Assembly (NCBI GenBank): GCA_030435675.1 | Contig: CM059621.1 | Coordinates: 620,001 to 684,000, forward strand | Direction: 5' to 3' | Origin: Steinernema hermaphroditum | Lineage: Eukaryota > Nematoda > Chromadorea > Rhabditida > Steinernematidae | DNA: 64,000 nucleotides | Part shown: one piece after another, positions 31,824 to 42,842 of the stretch | Position numbering within the stretch: position 1 is the first letter of the stretch | Layout of the letters: each line of letters starts with the position of its first letter | Program-made: the position numbers and the translations under genes | Notes under the pieces: generated by a model | Databases searched by the model: none | What the model was told of the DNA's origin: nothing | The model's input: the letters and a program-made list of their open reading frames with translations, nothing else

Positions 31824-33150
31824 ATGACGCGTCACGGAAAGAACTGTACCGCTTCATCGGTGTACAGCTACGCCGAGCGCAGGAAGGATGCGAAAGCTTC
31901 GGGATATGGCACCCTTCGTGCGCGACTTGGAGCTGACTCCGTTAAGGAGTTTGACTGTTGCTCCTTGACGTTGCAGCCGTGCAGGTGGGCTATGTTCAAG
32001 TTTTCACGTTGTTGGGAGGTGGACCAGTTCGATTCACATGAGTGATGTAAATAACGTCGTTTGTCTGTTAGACAAGTGTGGAATTTTTTGGGCATAGGCC
32101 GACTGTTTGAACTTGCTCTTGCAAATTGCATAAATTGTCTCGTCTCCTAGACAGCTATTCAGGTAAACCAGGCAGTACAGCGAAGGATAAGACTCTAATA
32201 GACTGAAATTCAGACCTGCTAAAAAATTTGTGCATTTGACGAGCGGTCGTGTTAAATTCATAAGACGGTTGCATTTCGAGAGTCTCGATTAATTCTTATG
32301 CTTATCTCGATTCTCACTAGTTCTATTTCCTTACAGAGACCCTGTGGTGACCCCAAATGGTTACATATTCGACAAAGAAGCCGTCATCGAATACATGGTT
32401 CAGCAAAAAAAGGAAAACGCACGCAAACTTAAGGAGTGGGAGAAGCAGAACAAACTCGAGCAGGAAAAGGCCGCCGTTAAGAGCGAAGAAGCGAATGAAG
32501 AGAAAAAACGCAAATTCACTGAACAAGAGGGATGCTTACCATCAGCGAACAACGCCACCGAGCGCAAACGCAAGATGCCCCGTGAAGAGGGAACTTATGT
32601 CGCCGGCGCCGGACCATCAAGCTCTAAGGATTCGTTTCAAAGTGTATCGAACATGGCCGGCGAGAACAAGAACAAGAATGGAAGTTTTTGGGTCCCTGCG
32701 CTTGCGACCACTGCTGAGGCGTCGAAGTTGGAGAAGCCGCAGCAGAAAGTTCTTTGTCCAGTCAGTGGCCGCGTTCTCAAACTAAAGGAGTTTATGCCTG
32801 TGAAATTCACTCCAGTCGACAAGAACGATGATGGCAAACGGGTGTTCCACAAGAAAGACCGCTATATGTGTCCAGTAACTCATGATATCCTCACGAACAC
32901 TACCCCATGCGCCTACCTTAAAACATCGTAAGCGTTGTACCCAAACAGATAATTCAAATTTTGTTTTAGGCAAGTTGTCGTTACGATGGAGTGCGTAGAG
33001 AAGATCATTAAAAAAGACATGATTGATCCCATAAGTGGAGCAAAACTGGAAGAATCCGACATAATCGAGCTGCAACGCGGAGGTACTGGATTTTCCGCCA
33101 CCAACAAAGTCGAAGCGAAGCTTGTCCGCCCTCAACTCGAACTCACGTAA
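31824..33150 (+). CDS. NOSIP homologue (U-box E3 ubiquitin ligase), 3 exons
   Basis: Nitric-oxide-synthase-interacting protein family, a nuclear U-box-type E3 ligase also found in spliceosomal preparations. Exons 31824-31984, 32337-32927, 32970-33150; 310 aa. MTRHGKNCTASSVYSYAERR and ASGYGT at the N-terminus, a split U-box (FDCCSLTLQPCRDPVVTPNG, then IFDKEAVIEYM...QQKKE), a Lys-rich linker, FWVPALATTAEASKLEKP, CPVSGRVLKLKEF and the second half CPVTHDILTNTTPCAYL...VVVTMECVEKIIKKDMIDP with RGGTGF. Complete and in frame; probably the second gene of an operon with pbs-1. Confidence 0.95.
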
Positions 33151-33234
33151 CACCCGAAGAAACAGTTGATTGTTTTCATGTTTTATTTTGTTGAAGGTGA
33201 CAGCCTGTAGCGTAAACGGATGTCAGAAATGACA

Positions 33235-34000
33235 CTACAAAAGCTTCAGACGTTTACTCAGATTTCTTTGTTTCCGAGCGAGACGGGCTGCTTCTTCGAA
33301 TACTCTCTGGCATTCAGGTATTGGGACGGAGTCGATGAAACCAGCTGCTTTCATCTTACGGGCATAATCTCGTGCCTCCTCACGGCTTACTTTCGCCGTG
33401 GACCTTGATGTTGTCGAACCGTCAGAGGAGACCCTTCCACATTCATCGGATTCCTCCTCTTCATCGCGGCTTATACCAGGTTCGGATGATTTCATCCCTG
33501 AACACAGCTGGATGAAAGAACAGTCGACCGAACAAGAGGCTAACCGACTAGTAGAACGGAGGCGCTCGGACAGCTGGAGCGAACTTCCGGAAGCCATCGA
33601 TCGCATGCGTTCTCAAGTGACTGTGGGAAATCCTCCTTGTAGCAGATCAGAAAGACATCTGTGTCATCATAGGTCGATTTACGCAAAGTGTCGTAATCCT
33701 CCTGAAAAAAAAGATCGTAAAATACCATATTGTCAACACAATCCGTACCTGTCCAGAAGTATCCCAAATAGTCATGGGCGCCGGATGCATGTTGGCGTAA
33801 TGGAGGCACGAGATGCCTACGTCCAACGGATCTACGGTCATCTTCTGGAGGAAAGCCATACGCAGCTGGGACTTGTCGAGGGAGCGGTCGCCAACGATAA
33901 CACACTTGATGGGACGTCCGGAGCCGCGTTGTGCCTTGCCTACATAGGAGGTGAGCCGGCGGTAGAGGCGCCGGAAGAAGGCCGCAAAGCGTGTCTTCAT
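33235..34000 (-). CDS. Degenerate Rho-family GTPase-like protein, 3 exons
   Basis: Exons (minus) 34000-33749, 33701-33545, 33497-33235; 223 aa. The Rho layout is clear: [54 protein letters not shown], and C-terminal SREEARDYARKMKAAGFIDS...FEEAARLAR. Nucleotide-binding motifs are damaged. The P-loop is GDRSLDKSQ (Gly before Lys replaced by Asp), and the TKxD guanine motif is replaced by MKSS plus a Ser/Glu-rich insert of about 35 residues. There is no CAAX box (ends KRLKLL), so no prenylation. An N-terminal basic extension (FFRRLYRRL) may target membranes. Probably an atypical, non-cycling Rho protein. Confidence 0.85.
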
Positions 34001-34282
34001 TGGGGAGTGACGAGTAAACGGTGAAGACGCGACTGCGTTCTGCCGATGATAAAACTCGAAATGAGGCAGTGGAGGGCTGTAGGTGTCGCAATGCACTGCA
34101 GACTGTCTAAATTGGGCATTGGTGTCTGCGTGGGGAAACGTTGCAGAAGAGAAGGCATCCCACAGTGGCCAAGTTCAAAGGGTTGCAGCTCAGGGTACGG
34201 TAGATGCGAAAAGTGGAGATTCGAAGGGTTTACGCAACAACTACATACAGCAGATAACAATAACTTAACACCATCGTTACAC

Positions 34283-35225
34283 TTAAATGGCGCGGTTTCG
34301 GTTTCGAAGACGACGAGCTTTCCGGAAGGAGTCGTCGGAGTTCTCTTCGTCGTCTCCGTCATCGTCGTAGCGATCGGACGGTCGTCCACCACCGCCGCAT
34401 CCTCCTCCTCCAGAGGAGCCTCGGCCTCCGCCGCCCCCTCCACAGCCACCGCCATAGCCTGCCGGCTGCGAGGTACCGTACTGGCGGTGATACAAAGCCT
34501 GATTGTAGTACTCGCGATACTGTTGCTGGTAGGCGTATTCCTGCTGCTGATGCTGCAGATGTTGCTGCACGTTACCGTACCACCCGTAGCCTGGAAAAGG
34601 TTAGGAAGAGAGGGATACGGTAGGCGTACCTTTGTAGTCGAGGATCTGCGTGGGGTACGAGTAGACGGCGTTCTGGAACTGCGTCGGGTAGGTATACTGT
34701 AGGCCAGGGTTGAGGTTAAAGTTGCGCGGGAGGCGATCCCAAGGGTAATGCTGGTAGAAGAGGCCCGTGCGAGGATACTGTATCACAGGCCTCGGAGGGT
34801 TGCGGTCGACGGCTGGGTCAGGGCGTTTATTCTTCTTCTGCTCCTCCTCGGGTACCGGAGGGAGACGGAACGTCGTCGAGGCCGGGGCCAGGGTGACCAG
34901 TTTCAGATCGTGGTTGGCGCCGACGTTGGCCGGCTGCTTGTCGGCGAACTCGGAGTAGTCGTCCTCGGCGTTCTTTTCGCCTCGACCGCCCGAAGGCACT
35001 GGCGAGTCCTCGGCCACTTCGTCGACGAGCTTCGTGCCTCTGGCGACGGCTCCCACACGGCGAGGCTTCCTAGATGGGATGGATCAACTTCAACGAAGCG
35101 ATCACCTACTTTGGCTCTTCTACTGGAGGCACATCGTAGACGGCATAGTCGTCGTCGGAGGCCTTGGTGAACACCGCGGAGGGCGCCAGCAGGGCGAAAG
35201 CGAAAAGCAATAGAGGGATCCGCAT
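34283..35225 (-). CDS. Secreted Gly/Gln/Tyr-rich protein, 3 exons
   Basis: Exons (minus) 35225-35110, 35069-34630, 34590-34283; 287 aa. A signal peptide (MRIPLLLFAFALLAPSAVFT) is followed by an acidic, Pro-rich middle, a Tyr/Pro segment (YQHYPWDRLPRNFNL), a Gln-rich run (QQHLQHQQQEYAYQQQ), a Gly-rich run (YGGGCGGGGGGRGSSGGGG) and an Asp/Arg-rich end. The composition suggests an extracellular-matrix, cuticle or antimicrobial-like low-complexity protein. No family recognised. The junction PKKP needs donor AA|GTAGGT. Confidence 0.78.
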
Positions 35226-35489
35226 TGTTGCGGCGATCGGTCGCGCAATCGTTCGATTTATAGCGCGCCACCGGCCGGAATCGCCCCGGGCGCCGGCGAC
35301 CCGTTTCCCGACGCCTCAAGACGGCTTCGAGACGGCTAACTCGCGCAACGCATCCGCCTATTGCGTTCTCGCCTGGACGGATGGGTTGTGCCCGAGGGCA
35401 CGGTGGACTATTACGTGTTTTCCACAAAGAGAGGCTTTGTCTTCGTTTCAAAATCAAACATCGCTCCGTCGTGACTAACTATGACTTGT
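35226..35489. other. GC-rich upstream region of the secreted protein gene
   Basis: No gene. A TATA-like TATAGCG occurs at about 35259. Confidence 0.3.
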
Positions 35490-35950
35490 TTTGGAAACAG
35501 TCGGCCCTTGGACATTTGGTGAAACTCATGAATATTCAGTAGGGAGACTTCCAGTGGCAGAGTACGCCCTCACTCATCAAGTGTCACCCGGCGGAAGAGA
35601 CGTGAAACACAAAACAAGCACATTTAATTTAGTTCCTTATTCTAAGGAAGTCGAGCGGGGAAGGGATACGGTAGAATCTAGAATTCGCTTTCAGTCAGCC
35701 GCAAGGAGTTGCGCAAGTGATACAAGGACTTCGTGCGCGACTGTCCCACCGGGGAACTGAAACTGGACGAGTTCCAGAACATCTACAAGCAGTTCTTCCC
35801 CACCGGAGATCCGTCGAAGTTCGCCTCGTTCGTCTTCAACGTCTTCGACGACAACAGGGTACGTGTGGGCGTTCTCCTGGCCCTCTTCAGGATGGGCACA
35901 TCTCCTTCCGCGAGTTCATCGTCGCTCTCTCCATATTCACCATCCGTTTC
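35490..35950 (+). pseudogene. Inverted partial duplicate of the calcium-sensor gene
   Basis: Nearly identical to the complement of about 39200-39662: intron 1 end, exon 2, intron 2 and the start of exon 3. Exon 2 here reads KELRK then TGA where the functional gene has TGG (Trp in RKWYKDF). Exons 1, 4 and 5 are absent, and similarity fades after FREFIVALS. Introns are retained, so it is a DNA-level duplication, not a retrocopy. Confidence 0.9.
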
Positions 35951-36524
35951 TCCACATTTTACCTCACAGAAATGAGTGTTTTATCGAATTGTTTGGAGCG
36001 TTCGATCTTAAATGCCGTTGTTTGTTTGTTCGTTTTTTTAATATAAAATCAGTGGACAGCAGTTCATTCAGATTCCATTTCAATCGCGTCAACACGGGAT
36101 GAACCTGGACGACACATCTAACTGGATTCATTTTAGAGGCGATTCGTGGCGCGCATCTCCTCCTACAGACGAACTGCACGGATTACGGTTCGCCTAGATC
36201 CCATGTTCGCTCCGCGGTTGCTGTCTGCAAAATTTCCTTTTCGCAATATCCTGCAAATGCAAACGCTCGTGCGTACATATTTCCTGTTTGCTGTTTCATT
36301 TGGCACATTTCCTCTGGTTGACTGTCGTATGGGGTGGCAGTGGCTATGTTTTCAGTTAGTTTACTTGTTTGACTAGCCTTGGATCGTAGTTGGATGCTCG
36401 ATGCGGTATATCTTGTCATTCTTTCGTGATTTTTTTCTCCTTATTGGCTTGGCTTCGCGTTACTATCCGCGCTTCTTCACCCTATTGCGCGTTCCTCGCC
36501 GTTTCTCATCCACTCCGTTTCCAG
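35951..36524. other. Intergenic, no gene seen
   Basis: Promoter side of the kinase-like gene. Short ORFs have no support. Confidence 0.4.
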
Positions 36525-37409
36525 ATGCCCCTTCCTCCGGCTCCAACGAGCGTCGTGCCGCGTCTCCCGGACGGCCTCCACCTCACCGTAGCGGGACTGG
36601 ACGTCACCATCGAAAGAATGGTGACGCACGGATCCCGCATGCGGATCTACGTGGTGGAGGCGGTGGACGGGAGGGAGCTCGTCATGAAGGAGCTCCTTCC
36701 CGTCCCCAGAGGCCGCAAAGGCCGCACGGCCGACTGGGAGCGCGATGCGCACGAGGAGATCGATGGTCACCCGGCCATCGTGAAGTACATCACCAGCGGG
36801 ATTTATCGCGAGGATCACCGCCGCTTCATGATCCTGATGGAGTACGCGCCGTACGGCGACCTGCGGAACATCATCGCCAAGTATGGACGGGTCAACTACT
36901 TCACCGCCTGGCAGTTCTTCGGACAGATCGTCGCAGCGCTCGGCCATATACATAGCTTCGACCGAGTTCACCGCGGTGTTCACCCTCGCAACGTCTTCGT
37001 CTTTTCCGAAGGTAACGTTGTTTTCCTCTCCAATGTATCTTATATGCTTTGTTTAGGCGTTTGCAAGCTTGGTGACTTCGGAAATGGCGCCGAACGCAAG
37101 GACTTCCACCCGTGCGAGCAGCGGATCCAGGTCTCCCAGTCAAACGACGTCCGCGATGCGGTGACAACGTTGCTGTACATGGTGTTTGGTCAGATGCCTA
37201 GCTACGTCTTTCTGGAAGACTTGAAGCAGTTGAAGACAGTGGGTGACGCGTCGAAACTTCTCCACCAACATGGATACGCGGACCTGATGCCGGCCTCTGA
37301 TCTCTTCATGCTGAAGGACCACTACGACGTTCGCACGGATCGTCGCCCGATTCCAGTTGGATATGTTCGCCACTATGTGGCTAGAGATGGCTTCTATGAA
37401 GCCGATTAG
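36525..37409 (+). CDS. Protein-kinase-like protein with HRG loop (pseudokinase), 2 exons
   Basis: Exons 36525-37011 and 37057-37409; 279 aa. ATG follows CGTTTCCAG, a likely trans-splice site. ATP-binding Lys55 (ELVMKEL), hinge LMEYAPYGDLRNII, catalytic loop VHRGVHPRNVFVF (149-156) and KLGDFGNG (DFG 169-171) are clear. The catalytic Asp of HRD is Gly (HRG) and the following Lys is His, so phosphotransfer should fail although nucleotide binding may persist. The 45-nt intron between FSE and GVCKLGDFG is in frame if retained. The C-lobe is short. It is related to the NIMA/AGC-like outline but not assignable to a family. Confidence 0.82.
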   Translation: MPLPPAPTSVVPRLPDGLHLTVAGLDVTIERMVTHGSRMRIYVVEAVDGRELVMKELLPVPRGRKGRTADWERDAHEEIDGHPAIVKYITSGIYREDHRRFMILMEYAPYGDLRNIIAKYGRVNYFTAWQFFGQIVAALGHIHSFDRVHRGVHPRNVFVFSEGNVVFLSNVSYMLCLGVCKLGDFGNGAERKDFHPCEQRIQVSQSNDVRDAVTTLLYMVFGQMPSYVFLEDLKQLKTVGDASKLLHQHGYADLMPASDLFMLKDHYDVRTDRRPIPVGYVRHYVARDGFYEAD

Positions 37410-37449
37410 TTGTACTAAACATTTGTATTTTGTTATTTTGTTATTGAAC

Positions 37450-38480
37450 ATGCAAGATTTACTGTTAATTCCGTGTATTCTTCTTGTTCTGAGCGGATTT
37501 CCGCTTTGTGTGCCTTTTGGAACGTTGTTCCGGCGGTTAGACCTGTCTACTAGACAGGACGATTTGATTCGGTGGGGAGATTTACTGTCTGAGCTTTGCA
37601 GCAGTCTAGTGTGTAGACGAACTCATGGCATCCAGCGCCTACTGCCTGCAGCTCACTCACTTCCACCGATCACCTCGTGGCGTGCCGGTCTGTCATCGAT
37701 GGCGTTTCTGCTGCTCCATTGCGAGGAAGAAGCGCCGGATCTACGTGAGTTATCTTCCTGTATCACTCTCTCCTTCATCGTTAATTTTTTCAGAAACTGA
37801 TGGTGAAAAGCAGTACATGAATCTGGTCGCGGCGACCGACCAGGCGCCGTTACCGCCACCGCCGAATGACAATGGAACGCTCCCGGATGTCGTTACGGCT
37901 GCTGATGCCAGTAAGTGTCCGGTTTTCGAATGTATCTAAGCTGCACATTTTTCTCAGAACATTTCGAATTTCCGAAGGAGGACGATCAGCCAGGAAGCGA
38001 GGGAAGTGAAAGCGACTCAGAAAAGAAGAAAGATGAACCGGAGCGGCGCAGTAAAAAGAAGAAAAAGGGCAAGAAAAAGAAGAACAGAGACGAGTCAAAG
38101 GCTGAAAAGAAGGATGAAGATGAGAACGAGAAGAGTAGCGCTAAGAAGAAGAAGAATGTGCAGAAGAGAATCTGCGATTCGCCGAAGGTCAAGAAACGCA
38201 CCAGTAATTGCTGTTGCGATCGACGGAGAAATAATGGCTGCGTTGGACATCGAAGAGACTGCCACAGGGACAGCTACTGCATTGGTCATCATGATCACTG
38301 CCATGATAGTCCTTACAAGCACCACAACAGCCATCATCACCGAGATGAAAAGAAACACTCCTGCATCACGATGAACGATGATAGAACCGAGGTAAGAAGC
38401 TGTAATTTTGGTTTTGAACTACCCTGGTCTTTGTATAGGATGAACGATCACGGAAAAGGAGGAAGGAAAGGAAACGTTGA
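37450..38480 (+). CDS. Lys/Glu- and His/Cys-rich protein, 4 exons, unknown function
   Basis: Exons 37450-37744, 37794-37910, 37958-38391, 38439-38480; 295 aa. The N-terminus from 37450 looks like a signal or anchor segment (LLLIPCILLVLSGFPLC). A later in-frame ATG at 37699 (MAFLLLHCEEEAP) is an alternative start. Exon 2 has a PLPPPPN stretch. Exon 3 is a long KKK/EKK/KKKKKGKKKK region followed by a Cys/His-rich segment (CCCDRRR, CHRDSYCIGHHDHCH, HHNSHHHRD) that could bind metal. It starts only 41 nt after the kinase-like gene on the same strand. No family recognised; the start is uncertain. Confidence 0.55.
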
Positions 38481-38566
38481 TCAAGATGGGATGTGGTTGC
38501 TTGTCGCACATTGTGAAAATGAACGTCCGTGTGGTTTAGCAATTGTTGAACGCAACAGGGACACAA

Positions 38567-38639
38567 GCCCGGTTAGCTCAGTCGGTAGAGCACCAGACTC
38601 TTAATCTGGCTGTCGCGGGTTCGAGCCCCGCATCGGGCT
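38567..38639 (+). tRNA. tRNA-Lys (CTT)
   Basis: 73 nt. Acceptor GCCCGGT/ATCGGGC, A-box TAGCTCAGTCGG, anticodon arm CCAGACTCTTAATCTGG with CTT, B-box GGTTCGAGCCC. A T-run terminator (ATTTTTCC) follows within 5 nt. No intron. Confidence 0.97.
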
Positions 38640-38795
38640 AAATTTTTCCTCCGCTTTGTGACCCTTTTTGGACAGAGAAAAGTTTATTTGTTTGACCGGT
38701 TGAAATCCATTCACATAAATACAGGAAAATAGTATGTGCACAGGGAATCCGAGAATCATGAAATCACCAAAAAGATCAGATCACTCAAAACCACG

Positions 38796-39998
38796 TCAGT
38801 TGCGCCCCCCATCATCGCTCATGTCCATCGTCAGTGCCTGCACGATCCACGGGTCGTTCTTCGAGCCCTCCTTGAACTCCTCCCGTGTCAGTTTTCCGTC
38901 ATAATTCTGAACAGGTCCTTTTTAAAGAGCGATACCGTATCTCTTTGCTTACAATGTCCATGTTGGAGAAGATTTTCTCAACTCTCTTCTGGGGAGTGTC
39001 TTCGTCGGTGGGAAGGTCGAGCATCGATCCGATCATCGAGTAGATGGCTTCGACGATGTTGGCCATCTCTTCTTTTGTGATGAAACCGTCTTTGTCGACA
39101 TCATATAGAGAAAAAGCCCCTAAACGGCAGAGAATACATAGAAAAGTCAGGCCTGTGCATCTTACAGTCAAGTTTCTCGTCGAGGGTTCCACGTGAGGTT
39201 ATGGAGAGGGCGGCGATGAACTCGCGGAAGGAGATGTGGCCATCCTGAAGGGGTGAAGGTTCAAGATCTGTCCAGGAGAACGCCCACACGTACCCTGTTG
39301 TCGTCGAAGACGTTGAAGACGAACGAGGCGAACTTCGACGGATCTCCGGTGGGGAAGAATTGCTTGTAGATGTTCTGGAACTCGTCCAGTTTCAGTTCCC
39401 CGGTGGGACAGTCACGGACGAAGTCCTTGTACCACTTGCGCAACTCCTTGCGGCTGACTGAAAGCGCATTCTAGATTCTACCGTATCCCTTCCCCGCTCG
39501 ACTTCCTCAGAATAAGGAACCAAATTAAATGTGCTTGTTTGTGTTTCACGTCTCTTCCGGGTGACACTTGATGAGTGAGGGCGTACTCTGCCACTGGAAG
39601 TCTCCCTACTGAATATTCATGAGTTTCACCAAATGTCCAAGGGCCAACTGTTTCCAAAACAAGTTAGTCATCGTGTAGTCGTCAGATGGCTTAAAGGTGG
39701 GACTATCGAATCCAGAGATCGCCTCTCCAGGAAAAGGACCTAGGGACATCCACTCAGGGGTCCCTATCGTTAGAAGGTCATTCTCTCAAATCAGATCGAT
39801 CTTATATCCAGTCAAAACACGCCCAAGATTTGCATAAATAAGAAGCAATTGGGAATTGAGGGCTTCGGACAGCTTGTCTGTAAACCTACAGTATGTTTTC
39901 TGCTCGAGCTCCTCGAGATCCTCGGGCGACAGCTTCTTGCTGGCCTTCTTCGGCTTCTGCTTGTCCACGTCCTTGTGTTTGCTGCTGTTTTTGCCCAT
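38796..39998 (-). CDS. Frequenin/NCS-type neuronal calcium sensor, 5 exons
   Basis: Exons (minus) 39998-39890, 39457-39294, 39244-39166, 39119-38953, 38906-38796; 209 aa. MGKNSSK is an N-myristoylation signal. A Lys-rich N-terminal extension of about 20 residues is longer than in frequenin. EF1 is degenerate ([12 protein letters not shown]); EF2 ([13 protein letters not shown]), EF3 ([12 protein letters not shown]) and EF4 ([12 protein letters not shown]) keep most ligands. [20 protein letters not shown] and [10 protein letters not shown] fit the NCS-1/NCS-2 group. It would couple calcium to membrane trafficking or receptor regulation in neurons. Intron 1 (432 nt) and exon 2 were duplicated to 35.5 kb. 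Confidence 0.93.
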
Positions 39999-40694
39999 CG
40001 CGGGCGCCGGCGACGCTCTGGAACGGACGAGACTAAGGCTGCGCCATCCGGCTTCGCGCCGCGATTCCCGGGATTAACAATTCGTGCGCGCATCGCGGAA
40101 TATTTCATTAAAACCGACTTAGGAAGACGTTTTATGTGCACCCATAAAGGGATCGAGATCTGGTGGTGGTGAGTGCGATTTTTGGCTTGCTGAAAGAGAG
40201 GCTAATGGGGAGAGAGTTTTTTTTTTCCAAGAAGACAGCCTTCTATGTCGCCGGTCTTGCAGGACTGACTAATGCATTCTTAATACTACGTCGCTTCTGA
40301 CGTAAATACGTAAAAGCATGGTTAGGGAAAGTCACAATGGGAGGGTCCAGGGAGGGCTCATTTCGAATGTTTTCCTAGAAGTTATTAAAATGCAATGCGT
40401 GTTGTGATTTTAGTTCCGAAAAGCTGGATTAAAAACAAGGATTTATTTAGGATCTCTGAATCTTACTTCAAAACATGGATTAGCCCGTTTTTAGATAACT
40501 GCCAGGATCGGAAAAGTTCAGATGTTGACCCCGATTTGTAGGGGAATATAAAAACAACTTTTGCCCTTTAGGAATAACGGGTTAAGTAGCTCTGCCGACG
40601 GTAAAATTGCTTTTATTCAAACCTCTAACCCAGTGAAGAAATGGAGGTTCTCGCGGCCTTAATGATATAATGGCACTGAACCAGTAGATCCTGG
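39999..40694. other. Intergenic, no gene seen
   Basis: Upstream of the calcium sensor; marks the start of the gene-poor part. Confidence 0.4.
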
Positions 40695-40762
40695 TCTGTC
40701 TGTGTGACTCATTGTCAACGTGCTTGATTTGCGATCGGTCGGTGTCGGGTTCGAAGCCACCC
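40695..40762 (+). repeat. tRNA-derived SINE head
   Basis: CTGTCTGTGTGACTCATTG, GTGCTTGATTTGCGATCGG and the B-box GTGTCGGGTTCGAAGCC in the same order as the other copies. Confidence 0.6.
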
Positions 40763-42010
40763 TCATCCTTAACTTTTCTGAAACTGACCGGTCTTTGAAT
40801 GTCATGTGTTGGGGACGTTTTCCTGCTTGACTAATATGAACAGGTGGTGAATATTACCAGCTTTGGGTATGTGGTCCAGGAGGTAAACACGAAAAAACAC
40901 ATACTCACAGTGTGAACTGAAGTAATGAACTTTTCGTGACAGTCACCTACTGAAACGTTTCACTATTCACAGTCTTATACAGATGTATAACATGAAAGGT
41001 CAGAATGAGGTTAACGAGATATTCAAAGGTGTATCTGAACTACTGTTTTTTTACCGTACTAGCCAATGTGACCACGTTTTTGGATATGAGGAGGCTAGTT
41101 TGAGAGATGTGCACTTTTAAGCGTTTTACAGAGCAAGCCTATGAGAGAAGACCGAATTAAACCATTCCGGTAAGCTAAATCGTAAGGTGTCGAAGGGGGG
41201 ACTCGACTCGAGAAGTTGAACTCTTGTCTTTTTAGCTCAAAGTAGCTGATACTCGTGATGTGACTTTATAGTCGGTAATTAGAATTTGTAGGACCGGCTC
41301 AGTAGTCTGCAGAACGGAAAGGAAACAAATGTGATACGAAATGACGATAAACTACAAAATGACATGGCATTCTAAAGATAGAAGATTTGGAGTTTGAACT
41401 CGACATAAAGACGTAAACAAAAAAACATGTGGCCGAACATATGACCCACCGTATGGTCAAGATAGAATCACGTATTCCACTCCCATGAAGTAGTGTTTGG
41501 GGAAAACAACTATTAGTTTCTCATAAACTTCAGATCAGTGATAGACAGGAATCATCCATCTGGAAGCGTCCATTTCTGAGAGGCGAGTGATACCTTCAAG
41601 TAAGGCATGTACCATTGGGCCCTAACGCTCTAACAAAATGGCTTTGAAGAATCGCCTCATATCCCAAAGACTCCACGGCGATGCTGACTAATTTTCACAC
41701 GCCATTGCTCTAAGATTCGCGAGGATAATAGGAGATGTGCATGGGGGCATGGGAGATTGGGCATGTCTGCGCTGTCTGTGAGAAAATTGGCCCCTGTGCT
41801 AATTTCAACGTGCTGGGCAATTATGTTCGGACGAAGCGCTGTTTCAAAACGGGCCGGTGAAGTGAGTGTCAAGTGGACTAGTAGACTGATGGACTAGTGG
41901 TGGATTGAGATTTTCTTTACAATGCAAATAAGAGTAGACTGTACATACCGTATCCAACCCGTACTCGTCAATTACGGAGTTACACGATCAAAAAAAGTTA
42001 CTTCCCCCTA
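40763..42010. other. Intergenic, no gene seen
   Basis: No ORF with support and no recognised repeat. Confidence 0.4.
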
Positions 42011-42079
42011 TGGGACTCGAACCTGTGACCTTCTGTGCGGGACTTTACCATGCAGAAAGCCACAGGTTCGACGCCCCGT
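42011..42079. repeat. B-box foldback element
   Basis: Arms GGGACTCGAACCTGTGACC and GCCACAGGTTCGACGCCCC around a GCGGGACTTTACCATGC centre. Preceded by CGATCAAAAAAAGTTACTTCC, which also precedes the 42843 copy. Confidence 0.7.
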
Positions 42080-42509
42080 GAAAGCCAAACATTTTTTTAA
42101 TAATCATCTAGTATTCATGACTTAGAAACCTGCTGAGATGGTTCTTGTATAATATCAATAGCTACCTTTGGCAAAGGTCTCAAACGGATATTGGAAGAAC
42201 TCATCATGACACAACTACAGATGAGACCTAATAGTAATATTACCCACATCACATCGATGAAAGTGGCGATGATGAATGAGATGTTCCTTGGGGAGTGAAG
42301 TATGTCATGTGTAACGTGTAATAATATGAAGAAGAGACGTCTAGATACCCAATCTATATTCAGTGTGCTCATAGTATTTCAGGCATGAGGTGCTTGTCTA
42401 GGTAGCCTGAAAAATGATGAAATGATTGTCTCTCACCTAGAGAACAAGGCAAAGCGCTCCTACCGTATCGGGATGAAAAGACAGACAATAAAAAAATTTC
42501 TGCCTTCAC

Positions 42510-42586
42510 TAGGACTCGAACCTGTGACCTCTTGCGGGATAACAGACATGAACCACGCGCGAAAGGCCATAGGTTCGACTACCCTC
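42510..42586. repeat. B-box foldback element
   Basis: Arms AGGACTCGAACCTGTGACC and GGCCATAGGTTCGACTACCC; the centre contains CACGCGCGAAA. Confidence 0.65.
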
Positions 42587-42842
42587 CTTCTTCAATTATT
42601 CATAGACGAAACCTTACTGTTGTGAGTCTATTTTTCACGATGAAGGTCCCGGTGGCCATGATCTCTACTGACATAGGAGATTCAGAAACAGTTCGTGGGA
42701 ATGTTTTTCGGGTTTCGAACCTGTGACATTTAAGTGGTGATCTTTTCCGCCGTGGAGGTTCAGAATGTGAATAGAATATGTTCATACCGTACTCAAATCA
42801 ATTACAAGGAGTAACACGATCTAAAACAGTCATTTCCTCCTA

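Noticed and set aside
34046..34702. 218-codon plus-strand ORF
   Set aside because: Antisense of the Gly/Gln-rich secreted protein; no family similarity.
42115..42372. 85-codon minus-strand ORF with hydrophobic middle
   Set aside because: No homology, splice partner or poly-A signal; flanked by B-box foldbacks.
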